This document shows, in pieces, positions 24,737 through 32,490 of a DNA stretch of 49,230 nucleotides. The DNA lies in the NCBI GenBank assembly GCA_031551125.1, contig JAVBOB010000017.1, positions 1 through 49,230 on the forward strand. The letters are read 5' to 3'. Each line of letters begins with the position of its first letter. Position 1 is the first letter of the stretch. Origin of the DNA: JAIRNF01 sp031551125. Lineage in GTDB: Bacteria; Bacteroidota; Bacteroidia; Bacteroidales; UBA932. Made by a program: the position numbers and the translations under genes. The notes under the pieces were generated by a model that was given only the letters and a program-made list of their open reading frames with translations, did not search any database and had not been told where the DNA came from.

Positions 24737-25230
24737 TTAGAAGTTAAAAGAATTCAAAGAAGTTATAGTAGTTAAAGAATCAATGGAAACAGCAAAATCA
24801 TTCGAACAGTTGCAGGTTTGGCAAAAAGCCCATTCGTTTGTTTTGGCTGTTTACAAGCATTCATCTAGTTTTCCTAAAGAAGAAATGTTCGGTCTTACAT
24901 CACAACTTAGAAGAGCTTCAGTTTCTATAGCTGCAAATATTGCAGAGGGATTTAAAAGGCTTAGCTCGAAAGATAAGTTGAGATTTTACAATATATCACA
25001 ATCCTCTCTTGAAGAATGCAGATATTATTTGATATTATCAAGAGACCTAGAGTATATTGAATTGAATATATTTGCGACACTTCTGAATTTATTAGAAGAT
25101 GCTAGTAGAATGCTGAATGCCTATTGTCGAACAATAAATAAGGCGGACTAAATGATATTCTTTAATGTCGAACCGAAAATAACTCCTTTAACTTCTCTAA
25201 CTCCTTTAACTTCTCTAAATTCTAACAACT
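24737..25230. mobile_element. IVS-like insertion: four-helix-bundle gene between inverted repeats
   Basis: The gene at 24783-25151 is framed by complementary purine/pyrimidine arms. The left arm (24737-24782) repeats units like AGAAGTTAAAAGA. The right arm (25181-25216) is a perfect tandem duplication of the 18-mer AACTCCTTTAACTTCTCT, imperfectly complementary to the left arm. This is the architecture of 23S rRNA intervening sequences, but placed between etfA and the dehydrogenase gene. Confidence 0.55.
24783..25151 (+). CDS. Four-helix-bundle protein (S23 / rRNA intervening-sequence family)
   Basis: 122 residues. FEQLQVWQKAHSFVLAVYK, FGLTSQLRRASVSIAANIAE and SLEECRYYLILSRDL (partly quoted) are the conserved helices of the S23 family. 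These are first known as proteins encoded by intervening sequences inside 23S rRNA genes of Leptospira and others, and are related to the Avd accessory protein of diversity-generating retroelements. No reverse transcriptase or template repeat is nearby. Function is unknown. Being flanked by inverted repeats, it probably arrived as a small insertion. Confidence 0.88.
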   Translation: METAKSFEQLQVWQKAHSFVLAVYKHSSSFPKEEMFGLTSQLRRASVSIAANIAEGFKRLSSKDKLRFYNISQSSLEECRYYLILSRDLEYIELNIFATLLNLLEDASRMLNAYCRTINKAD

Positions 25231-26955
25231 ATGTCAAATTTCTACTCAGATAATAAAGACTTACAATTTCAGCTGGAACATCCGCTGATGAAGAAGATCG
25301 TGGAGTTAAAGGAAAAAGGCTTCATTGATAAAGATAAATACGATTACGCACCGATTGACCACGAAGATACGCTAGATAGCTACGCTAAGGTATTGGAAAT
25401 TGTTGGTGAAATTTGCGCGGAAATACTTGCTCCTAATGCAGAAGGAGTTGACCATGATGGTCCGCAAGTAATTGACGGACATGTAAAGTATGCTGCCGGA
25501 ACACAACGCAACCATGATGCGTTGGCACAAGCAGGGCTTTATGGTATGTCTCTTCCACGTGAGTTCGGTGGGCTTAACTTTTCAATGGTTCCCTACGTAA
25601 TGGCTGCCGAATTGGTATCACGTGCCGATGCCGGTTTTGCTAACATTTGGGGATTGCAGGACTGTGCTGAAACTATTCATGAGTTTGCTTCAAAAGAAAT
25701 AAAAGAAGAGTACCTTCCTCGTATTAACAAGGGGGATACTTGTTCAATGGACCTTACCGAACCCGATGCTGGTAGCGACCTTCAGGCCGTTATGCTAAAG
25801 GCAACGTGGGACGAAAAACGCGGAACATGGTTGCTAAACGGTGTAAAGCGTTTCATTACCAATGGTGATGCCGACATTAAGCTGGTATTGGCTCGTTCGG
25901 AAGAGGGCACAACGGATGGTCGTGGACTTTCATACTTTGTGTATGATAAGAAACATGATTGTGTGAAGGTTCGTCGTATAGAAAATAAACTGGGTATTAA
26001 AGGTTCTCCTACTTGCGAGCTGGTGTTTACCAACGCACCTGCTAAGCTGGTTGGCGAACGTAAGATGGGACTTATTAAGTACGTAATGTCGTTGATGAAC
26101 GGCGCTCGTTTGGGTGTTGGCGCTCAATCAGTAGGTCTTTCAGAGGCTGCTTATCGTGAAGCGTTGAAGTATGCAAACGAGCGTGCTCAGTTTGGAAAGA
26201 CCATTATCAACTTCCCTGCGGTTTACGAAATGCTTTCGGTTATTAAAGCCAAGCTGCAAGCCTCACGTGCGTTGCTGTATGAAACATCTCGCTTTGTTGA
26301 CGTATATAAAGCGTACAACTTTATTGCCGAAGACCGTAAGCTGACAATGGAAGAGCGTAACGAGCAAAAGGAATACCAGCGTTTAGCCGATATTTTTACT
26401 CCGTTGTTGAAGCTGTTTTCTAGTGAGTATAGCAACCAAAATGCCTACGACTCGCTGCAAATACATGGTGGTTCTGGCTTTATGAAGGATTACCCCATTG
26501 AGCGCATATACCGTGATGCACGTATCACAACTATTTACGAAGGTACCTCTCAGCTGCAGGTGGTAGCTGCTATTCGTGGTGTAACTACGGGCGCTTACCT
26601 TGCTCTAATTCGCAAGTATGAGCAAACCAACGTAAAGCCTGAGCACGACTATTTGAAGAAGCTGCTGGTTGCTATGGCTAACGATTACGAAAAGGCTGTA
26701 GAGGATGTACAAAAGGTGGGAGACTCAGAGTATCTTGATTTCCATGCACGTCGCTTAGTTGAAATGGCCGGTCATATTATAATGGGTTACCTATTGCTTA
26801 TGGATGCCCAACGTGATGATGAGTATGCTACATCTGCCGAAATATATGTAAGAATGGGAAGCGCTTGGAATGGTGAACGCTATTCATACATTATGAACTT
26901 TGAACAGGAAGATTTGGGTCGCTTTAAAGCGGTACTTGAATCGAAATACGAATAA
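25231..26955 (+). CDS. Acyl-CoA dehydrogenase
   Basis: 574 residues. FAD-contact motifs MDLTEPDAGSDLQ near 172 and the C-terminal YEGTSQLQ near 442 are clear; the Glu in the latter aligns with the catalytic base of medium-chain dehydrogenases. A C-terminal extension of about 120 residues is present, as in the longer Bacteroidota/FadE-like group. The enzyme introduces the alpha-beta double bond in acyl-CoA and passes electrons to the ETF encoded upstream. Its 5' region contains the 18-bp tandem repeat of the inserted element. A bidirectional terminator follows. Confidence 0.92.
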   Translation: MSNFYSDNKDLQFQLEHPLMKKIVELKEKGFIDKDKYDYAPIDHEDTLDSYAKVLEIVGEICAEILAPNAEGVDHDGPQVIDGHVKYAAGTQRNHDALAQAGLYGMSLPREFGGLNFSMVPYVMAAELVSRADAGFANIWGLQDCAETIHEFASKEIKEEYLPRINKGDTCSMDLTEPDAGSDLQAVMLKATWDEKRGTWLLNGVKRFITNGDADIKLVLARSEEGTTDGRGLSYFVYDKKHDCVKVRRIENKLGIKGSPTCELVFTNAPAKLVGERKMGLIKYVMSLMNGARLGVGAQSVGLSEAAYREALKYANERAQFGKTIINFPAVYEMLSVIKAKLQASRALLYETSRFVDVYKAYNFIAEDRKLTMEERNEQKEYQRLADIFTPLLKLFSSEYSNQNAYDSLQIHGGSGFMKDYPIERIYRDARITTIYEGTSQLQVVAAIRGVTTGAYLALIRKYEQTNVKPEHDYLKKLLVAMANDYEKAVEDVQKVGDSEYLDFHARRLVEMAGHIIMGYLLLMDAQRDDEYATSAEIYVRMGSAWNGERYSYIMNFEQEDLGRFKAVLESKYE

Positions 26956-26975
26956 GGCTAGCATATTATGCAAAT

Positions 26976-27018
26976 AAAACCGAGGTCATGCCGAATAGGT
27001 TTGACCTCGGTTTTTTTT
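26976..27018. terminator. Bidirectional terminator between dehydrogenase and ligase genes
   Basis: AAAACCGAGGTCA pairs perfectly with TGACCTCGGTTTT, with T-runs on both strands, between convergent genes. Confidence 0.9.
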
Positions 27019-27036
27019 ATAGAATGCGGACTTGCT

Positions 27037-28701
27037 CTAGCTTACTCCGTTTCCGTTCACTTCTTCGGTATGTATGCCGGAGATATTTTCAAGTCCCAAC
27101 TCTTTAGTCGAAACTTCGCGCATTTCAACCTTGCGTATTTTTCCGGTAACGGTCATCGGAAATTCTTTTACAAACTTCCAATACTTTGGTATCTTAAATG
27201 TAGCAATGCGACCTTTACAGTAACGTAGCAGTTCTTCCTCGTTAAAGTCAAAACCTTCACGTAGTATAACCCAAGCCATTACTTCTTCACCATATTTTTG
27301 ACTGGGTACTCCTATTACCTGCACATCCACAATACCTTCGTGCTTACGGAGAAAATCTTCTACCTCCTTCGGTGATATATTCTCTCCTCCACGAATAATG
27401 ATGTCTTTTATGCGCCCTACAATAGATACATACCCCTCATCGTCCATTACTGCAAGGTCTCCGGTATGCATCCATCCGTTGTCATCAATAGCGTTGCGAG
27501 TATCCGTTTCCGCATTCCAGTAGCCTTGCATAACAGAATATCCGCGTGTGCATAGCTCCCCTTTTTCACCTCTTGGAAGAATTTTTTTGCTCTTTGGGTC
27601 AATTATTTTTATTTCAACATGGGGGTGAACTTTTCCAACTGTGTTTACCTTTTTATCAATAGGGTCACTCGTTAGCGTTTGTGTTGAAACGGGTGATGTT
27701 TCAGTCATACCGTAGCAAATGGTTACATCTTTCATGTTCATCAGCTCAATAACCTTAGTCATCGTGTCAACCGGGCAAAGTGAGCCCGCCATAATACCCG
27801 TGCGTAATGAGGAAAAATTGTACTTACTAAAGTTTGGATGCTCCAGCTCTGCAATAAACATGGTAGGTACACCGTTGAGTGAGGTACACTTTTCGTCCTG
27901 TACCACCTTCATTACCTGTTCGGGTTCAAACGCTTCATCGGGAACAACCATGCAAGCTCCGTGCGTAACGCAGGCCATATTGCATAGTACCATTCCGAAA
28001 CAGTGGTAAAACGGAACAGGTATGCAAACCCTGTCCTTTTCTGTGTACATTAATCGCTCTCCAATAAAGAACCCGTTGTTTACAACGTTGTGGTGGGTAA
28101 GCGTAGCTCCTTTGGGATAGCCTGTTGTACCGGATGTGTACTGTATGTTTATGGGATCGTCAAAGCTGAGCGAGTTTTCACGTTCAGCCAGCTGTTCATC
28201 GCTAACTTCTGTACTTCGCGATAAAAATTTATCCCAATTACGACCAAGAATTACCGTACGTTGCGGGTACTGACAGTGTGGACGTATTTGGTTGAGCATT
28301 TCTATATAATCGGTTTGTCGAAAGTTTTGTGCGGTAATGAGTAAATCTACTTGCGACTGTTTTAGCGCGTATTCCAAGCCCGATTGCTTATAACCCGGAT
28401 TGATGTTTACCATAATTGCACCTACTCTGGCAGTGGCAAACTGCACCAGCACCCACTCATAACGGTTGGCAGCCCATATTCCTACTCGGTCGCCTTTATT
28501 TACACCGTGAGCCAAAAGCGCTTTGGCTACGGTTTCTACCTGCTCCCAGAGCTGGCGGTATGTGGCTCTGTATTGTTGGCTTACCACTACCAACGCTTCG
28601 CGCTCACCATATTTTTCTACCGTTTTTCTCAGGCATTCGCCTACTGTTTCTCCTTTTAAGGGAATGGTCGATGCTCCTTGTGCGTACGATTTTTCTTTCA
28701 T
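27037..28701 (-). CDS. AMP-binding acyl-CoA synthetase (FadD-like)
   Basis: 554 residues. ANL-superfamily motifs: phosphate loop YTSGTTGYPKGATLTH near 188, YGMTETSP near 330, TGDLAVMDDEGYVSIVGR near 417 and the C-terminal TGKIRKVEMRE with the catalytic lysine near 525. It activates a fatty or related carboxylic acid to its CoA thioester. It faces the etf-acyl-CoA dehydrogenase genes and probably feeds them substrate. The chain-length preference cannot be read directly. Confidence 0.9.
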   Translation of the reverse strand: MKEKSYAQGASTIPLKGETVGECLRKTVEKYGEREALVVVSQQYRATYRQLWEQVETVAKALLAHGVNKGDRVGIWAANRYEWVLVQFATARVGAIMVNINPGYKQSGLEYALKQSQVDLLITAQNFRQTDYIEMLNQIRPHCQYPQRTVILGRNWDKFLSRSTEVSDEQLAERENSLSFDDPINIQYTSGTTGYPKGATLTHHNVVNNGFFIGERLMYTEKDRVCIPVPFYHCFGMVLCNMACVTHGACMVVPDEAFEPEQVMKVVQDEKCTSLNGVPTMFIAELEHPNFSKYNFSSLRTGIMAGSLCPVDTMTKVIELMNMKDVTICYGMTETSPVSTQTLTSDPIDKKVNTVGKVHPHVEIKIIDPKSKKILPRGEKGELCTRGYSVMQGYWNAETDTRNAIDDNGWMHTGDLAVMDDEGYVSIVGRIKDIIIRGGENISPKEVEDFLRKHEGIVDVQVIGVPSQKYGEEVMAWVILREGFDFNEEELLRYCKGRIATFKIPKYWKFVKEFPMTVTGKIRKVEMREVSTKELGLENISGIHTEEVNGNGVS

Positions 28702-28915
28702 TCTTAATGGTTATTTAGTGAGAGTATAAGCAGGCCATTGCTGTTCATTCTTCTCGCTAGGTTCAACTCATAATTAAAGGGGGCAATAGTAGATATTATG
28801 CACAATATGCTATAACTTACAAGTCCTTACCGTTGCAACTAATTTTCCTTATAAACAAAGAGAAGAAATAAATAGCATAATTTCTTTAGCAAGTTATTAT
28901 TGGACATTTACTTTT

Positions 28916-28950
28916 ATAACGTAGCTTATATCTGGCTACGTTATTTTTAT
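28916..28950 (+). terminator. Orphan terminator-like hairpin
   Basis: ATAACGTAGC-(9)-GCTACGTTAT followed by TTTTAT. No plus-strand gene precedes it, so it may end a small RNA or attenuate a leader transcript. Confidence 0.5.
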
Positions 28951-28972
28951 CTTAATTGTTTTATCGAGCAAA

Positions 28973-28994
28973 TTAACGGTTGTAATACCGTTAA
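28973..28994. promoter_or_regulatory. Inverted repeat upstream of the sulfatase locus
   Basis: TTAACGGT-TGTAAT-ACCGTTAA, a perfect 8+8 repeat with 6-base spacer, typical in size for a dimeric regulator site. It lies 167 bases before the maturase start. Confidence 0.35.
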
Positions 28995-29160
28995 CTCAGC
29001 AAAAAAATTGCTGGATGTTGTTTTTTAAATATTGTAATTATCAGATATTTCCAGTGAGATCTATGATACTCCTTGATTTTATTTTTATTTAGGTTAAAAC
29101 TTTTTTCTAAGTTTCTTGTTATAACTCTACCACATTAACCAATTATAACAGTTTATAGTA

Positions 29161-30444
29161 ATGGAATTACCCAATAATAATCAACGATTATTCAGAGGAA
29201 AGCCCATGGTGCGTATGCACGCCATGATAAAAGCCACTGGGCCGATATGTAATCTTAGCTGCGATTACTGCTACTACCTCAGCAAATCAGACTTATTAAG
29301 TACAAACAGCCGTTGGAGAATGTCTGACGAAACGCTGGAAAATTTCATCAAGCAGTATATAGAGCAACAGAATGCCAAAGAGGTGGTGTTCTCATGGCAA
29401 GGGGGAGAGCCATCTTTGTTGGGCTTGGACTTTTTTAAGAAGGTTGTTGAGCTGCAAAAGAAGTATGCTCCGTCTTATGTGCGCTGTGAAAATGATTTAC
29501 AAACAAACGGAACGTTGCTGAATGACGAATGGTGCGAGTTTCTCAAAGAGAATAACTTTTTAGTAGGGCTTAGCATTGACGGGCCTAAACATCTTCACGA
29601 TACTTACAGAACCTATACAGGTGGTAAGGGCTCGTTCGATAAAGTGTTTGAATCGGCAAAGCTGTTGAATAAGTATGGTGTTCGCTTTGCAACGCTAACG
29701 GTTGTGAACGACGTAAATGCCAAGTATCCTTTGGAGGTTTATCGGTTCCTGAGAGATGAGGTGAAGAGTAAACAAATGCAGTTTATTCCTATTGTAGAAC
29801 CTCGTAGCTTCACAACTACTGCGCCTCAGTACTGGAAAATAAACGATATGCCCGATGAGAATTCCCCAAGGGTAAACCCCAAACATCCCGATTCATTTTT
29901 AGCGCCTTGGTGTGTAGAACCTACCGAATACGGCGATTTTCTTATAAAAATATTTAACGAGTTCATGAAATGTGACTTGGGAAATATTTACATACCGTTT
30001 TTTGATAGCGCGGTAGAACAGTGGATGGGCAAGCCTTCCCCCTTATGTATTTTTTCTCCTATTTGTGGTAAAGGAGTGGCAATGGAGCATAACGGCGATG
30101 TATATGCTTGTGACCACTATGTATATCCTGAATACAAGTTGGGCAACGTGAATGAAAAACCGTTGGTTGAAATGGCTTTATCCGAAGCACAGGAAAAATT
30201 TGGTTATAGTAAAGATTACACGCTTCCTGTTAAGTGTAGGGAGTGCCGTTACCTGTTTGCCTGCTCCGGAGAATGTCCTAAAAATAGGTTATTAAAAACA
30301 GCACAAGGAGAACCCGGATTGAACTACTTATGTAAAGGTTTGTACAAGTATTTCAGCCATATAGACCCGCATATACGAAGGCTTGTGAATATTTTGGGAC
30401 ATGAGGTTGCAGATGATGTACCTCCATTGGCAGCAACACGTTAG
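29161..30444 (+). CDS. Anaerobic sulfatase-maturating radical SAM enzyme
   Basis: 427 residues. The radical SAM cluster motif CNLSCDYCYY (CxxxCxxC) lies near residue 31. A SPASM/twitch region with multiple cysteines follows (PICGKGVAMEHNGDVYACDH near 303, then CRECRYLFACSGECP near 359), as in anSME enzymes. It oxidises the active-site Cys or Ser of a sulfatase to formylglycine without oxygen, in the cytoplasm. A sulfatase with a Cys-type motif is encoded three genes downstream, a likely substrate. The trigger-factor-like gene follows after 32 bases. Confidence 0.92.
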   Translation: MELPNNNQRLFRGKPMVRMHAMIKATGPICNLSCDYCYYLSKSDLLSTNSRWRMSDETLENFIKQYIEQQNAKEVVFSWQGGEPSLLGLDFFKKVVELQKKYAPSYVRCENDLQTNGTLLNDEWCEFLKENNFLVGLSIDGPKHLHDTYRTYTGGKGSFDKVFESAKLLNKYGVRFATLTVVNDVNAKYPLEVYRFLRDEVKSKQMQFIPIVEPRSFTTTAPQYWKINDMPDENSPRVNPKHPDSFLAPWCVEPTEYGDFLIKIFNEFMKCDLGNIYIPFFDSAVEQWMGKPSPLCIFSPICGKGVAMEHNGDVYACDHYVYPEYKLGNVNEKPLVEMALSEAQEKFGYSKDYTLPVKCRECRYLFACSGECPKNRLLKTAQGEPGLNYLCKGLYKYFSHIDPHIRRLVNILGHEVADDVPPLAATR

Positions 30445-30476
30445 GCTATTTGTTTGTTATATATAAAAGCATAGAT

Positions 30477-31238
30477 ATGGAAATAACAGTAAGCAGTGTT
30501 GATACCCATAGCAAAGAGTTGCTTATCAATGCACCGTGGGAGATGGTAGAATCGGACTATAACGATTTGCTGAAAAGGTATTCAAAGTTGGCCATCAGAG
30601 GTTTTCGTCCGGGAAAAACACCTATCGGCTTAATTGAGTCGCACTTTAAAAACGAGCTGAAAAACGATTTACTGACAGTTACATCAACTCGTTTATGCCG
30701 TAAGGCGCTGAAAGAAAAAGGGCTGGTGTCGGGTTCGCCAATTGAAATAACGGAAAGTGAGCTACGAAAAAATGAATACATACAGTTTAAAGCCGGCTTT
30801 ATTGAAATGCCGCAGTTTGAGCTACCCGACTACAGACATTTGGATTTGAAGTCGGAGGAGTTAGAGGGTAAGCTGGATGAAATTTCGGAAAAGTTGCTGG
30901 AACAAACAGCTATTTCATTGCATGAATCACTTATAGAAAATGAGCTGAAGTATTCAGAGCAAGTGGGAGAAGTTGCATCTGATGCTGAAGTAAAGGCTGC
31001 CGAAGATAGGGTTAAGCTTATGCTTATACTGAAAAAAATAGCCAACCAAGATAGTATTGAGGTTGACGATAAAGATATTGAAGCTAGAATTGAAACAGTT
31101 GCAATTGAGAATGAAGTGACGCCGGCAGAGCTCAAAGATTTCTTAGTTGCAAACGGAGGGGTTTCGAGGTTGGCAGAGTCATTACTTGCCGAAACGGTTC
31201 TGGGGTACATTATTAGTGTACAGGAGCCTATTGGTTAG
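30477..31238 (+). CDS. Trigger-factor-like chaperone lacking the isomerase domain
   Basis: 253 residues from the ATG at 30477. The frame opens at 30450, but MEITVSSVDTHSKELLINAP is the natural trigger-factor start. The N-terminal domain carries the ribosome-binding signature GFRPGKTP near residue 43. It joins a helical C-terminal chaperone arm directly (LLEQTAISLHESLIENEL onward). The central FKBP domain of full trigger factor (usually 430-450 residues in total) is missing. Placed between a sulfatase maturase and a formylglycine-generating-enzyme gene, it may keep the nascent sulfatase unfolded for modification or export. That role is inferred. Confidence 0.75.
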   Translation: MEITVSSVDTHSKELLINAPWEMVESDYNDLLKRYSKLAIRGFRPGKTPIGLIESHFKNELKNDLLTVTSTRLCRKALKEKGLVSGSPIEITESELRKNEYIQFKAGFIEMPQFELPDYRHLDLKSEELEGKLDEISEKLLEQTAISLHESLIENELKYSEQVGEVASDAEVKAAEDRVKLMLILKKIANQDSIEVDDKDIEARIETVAIENEVTPAELKDFLVANGGVSRLAESLLAETVLGYIISVQEPIG

Positions 31239-31252
31239 AAAAGTATGTGAAA

Positions 31253-32317
31253 ATGAATTTTATATCAAATAGTATGAATACGATTATTAGAGTTTTATTT
31301 GGAATATTTATAGGATATGTGCTAGCTGCATGTGGTGGATCAACAAATAATAAAAAAGAAGCAGGTTCTCAATCCGGTACAACCGATGATATGGTTTGGA
31401 TTCCGGCAGGTGAGTTTGAAATGGGAACAGATGATGTTAACAGCATGCCCAACGAACGCCCTTCTCATCACGTAAAGATAAGCGGCTTTTGGATGGATAA
31501 GAATGTGGTAACTAATGCCGATTTTCGAAAGTTTGTTGAAGCAACGGGATATATTACTACGGCAGAAAAACCTGTTGATTGGGAAGAGATAAAAAAGCAA
31601 TTGCCTCCCGATACGCCTAAGCCTGATGAGTCTTTGCTTCGCCCGGGGGCACTCGTTTATACTCCTCCAAACCATCCCGTTAATTTGAGTGATATGAGCG
31701 GATGGTGGACATGGACGGTGGGAACAAGCTGGAAACACCCGCAAGGACCCGAGAGTACAATTGAAGGAAAAGATAACTATCCGGTAGTACAAGTTTCATG
31801 GGACGATGCTCAGGCGTATGCGCAGTGGGCGGGTAAGCGTTTACCAACCGAGGCCGAATGGGAGTATGCTTCTCGTGGCGGAACATCGGGTACACGTTAC
31901 TACTGGGGTAACGATTTAGTACAAAACGGAGTGTATATGGCCAATACGTTTACGGGCGAATTTCCTTACCATAACAACATGGCCGATGGCTATGAGGGAG
32001 TTGCTCCCGTCGGATCGTTTCCACCTAACGGATACGGTTTAAATGATATGGCCGGAAATGTTTGGCAATGGATGGCTGATTTGTATGTTGAGAACGATCA
32101 TGCAAAGATGTCGGCTATCAGCTGTGATATGGTTAAGGATGGTACACCTAAGCCGATAGAGGCTAGAGAAGGCGAAGTACGTAGGGTTACAAAGGGAGGG
32201 TCATTTCTCTGCAATCCCTCTTACTGTGAGAGTTATCGTCCAACAGCCCGTCGTGGAACGCCTTACGATACCGGAATGGGGCATATCGGGTTTCGTTGTG
32301 TGAAAAGCCAAATATAA
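31253..32317 (+). CDS. Formylglycine-generating-enzyme (FGE/SUMF1) domain lipoprotein
   Basis: 354 residues from the ATG at 31253. A GTG six bases earlier and an ATG at 31274 are alternatives. A signal peptide ends in VLAAC, so a lipoprotein. The FGE-sulfatase domain starts at MVWIPAGEFEMG and includes RLPTEAEWEYASRGG. Near the end, KGGSFLCNPSYCESYRPTAR carries the two cysteines five apart that form the active site of true FGE, and these are absent from many paralogues. FGE makes formylglycine using oxygen and copper. An exported location is unusual for a maturase, so it might act on the sulfatase in the periplasm or have another role. Confidence 0.82.
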   Translation: MNFISNSMNTIIRVLFGIFIGYVLAACGGSTNNKKEAGSQSGTTDDMVWIPAGEFEMGTDDVNSMPNERPSHHVKISGFWMDKNVVTNADFRKFVEATGYITTAEKPVDWEEIKKQLPPDTPKPDESLLRPGALVYTPPNHPVNLSDMSGWWTWTVGTSWKHPQGPESTIEGKDNYPVVQVSWDDAQAYAQWAGKRLPTEAEWEYASRGGTSGTRYYWGNDLVQNGVYMANTFTGEFPYHNNMADGYEGVAPVGSFPPNGYGLNDMAGNVWQWMADLYVENDHAKMSAISCDMVKDGTPKPIEAREGEVRRVTKGGSFLCNPSYCESYRPTARRGTPYDTGMGHIGFRCVKSQI

Positions 32318-32490
32318 AATCTATCTGTTGTCAAAACTTTCTTTTCTGGTAATTGTTTATGAGGAAGTAAAGTGCAACCTATTCAGTAGGAATTGTAAAT
32401 GCAACTTTATCAAGTAAAACCTTGATTTATTCAAAAACAAAGCATTATACGGTTATATAATCTACATTTCATTTTTTAATGATAACAACT

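Larger units (their letters stand above)
28702..29160. other. Intergenic region between divergent ligase and sulfatase-maturase genes
   Basis: 459 AT-rich bases with no credible ORF. It holds divergent control signals, an orphan terminator-like hairpin at 28916-28950 and an inverted repeat at 28973-28994. No exact TAnnTTTG box was found; TAAGTTTC near 29109 is one base off. Confidence 0.5.

Noticed and set aside
24783..25151. Diversity-generating retroelement accessory (Avd) reading of the four-helix-bundle gene
   Set aside because: No reverse transcriptase, variable repeat or template repeat is visible nearby.
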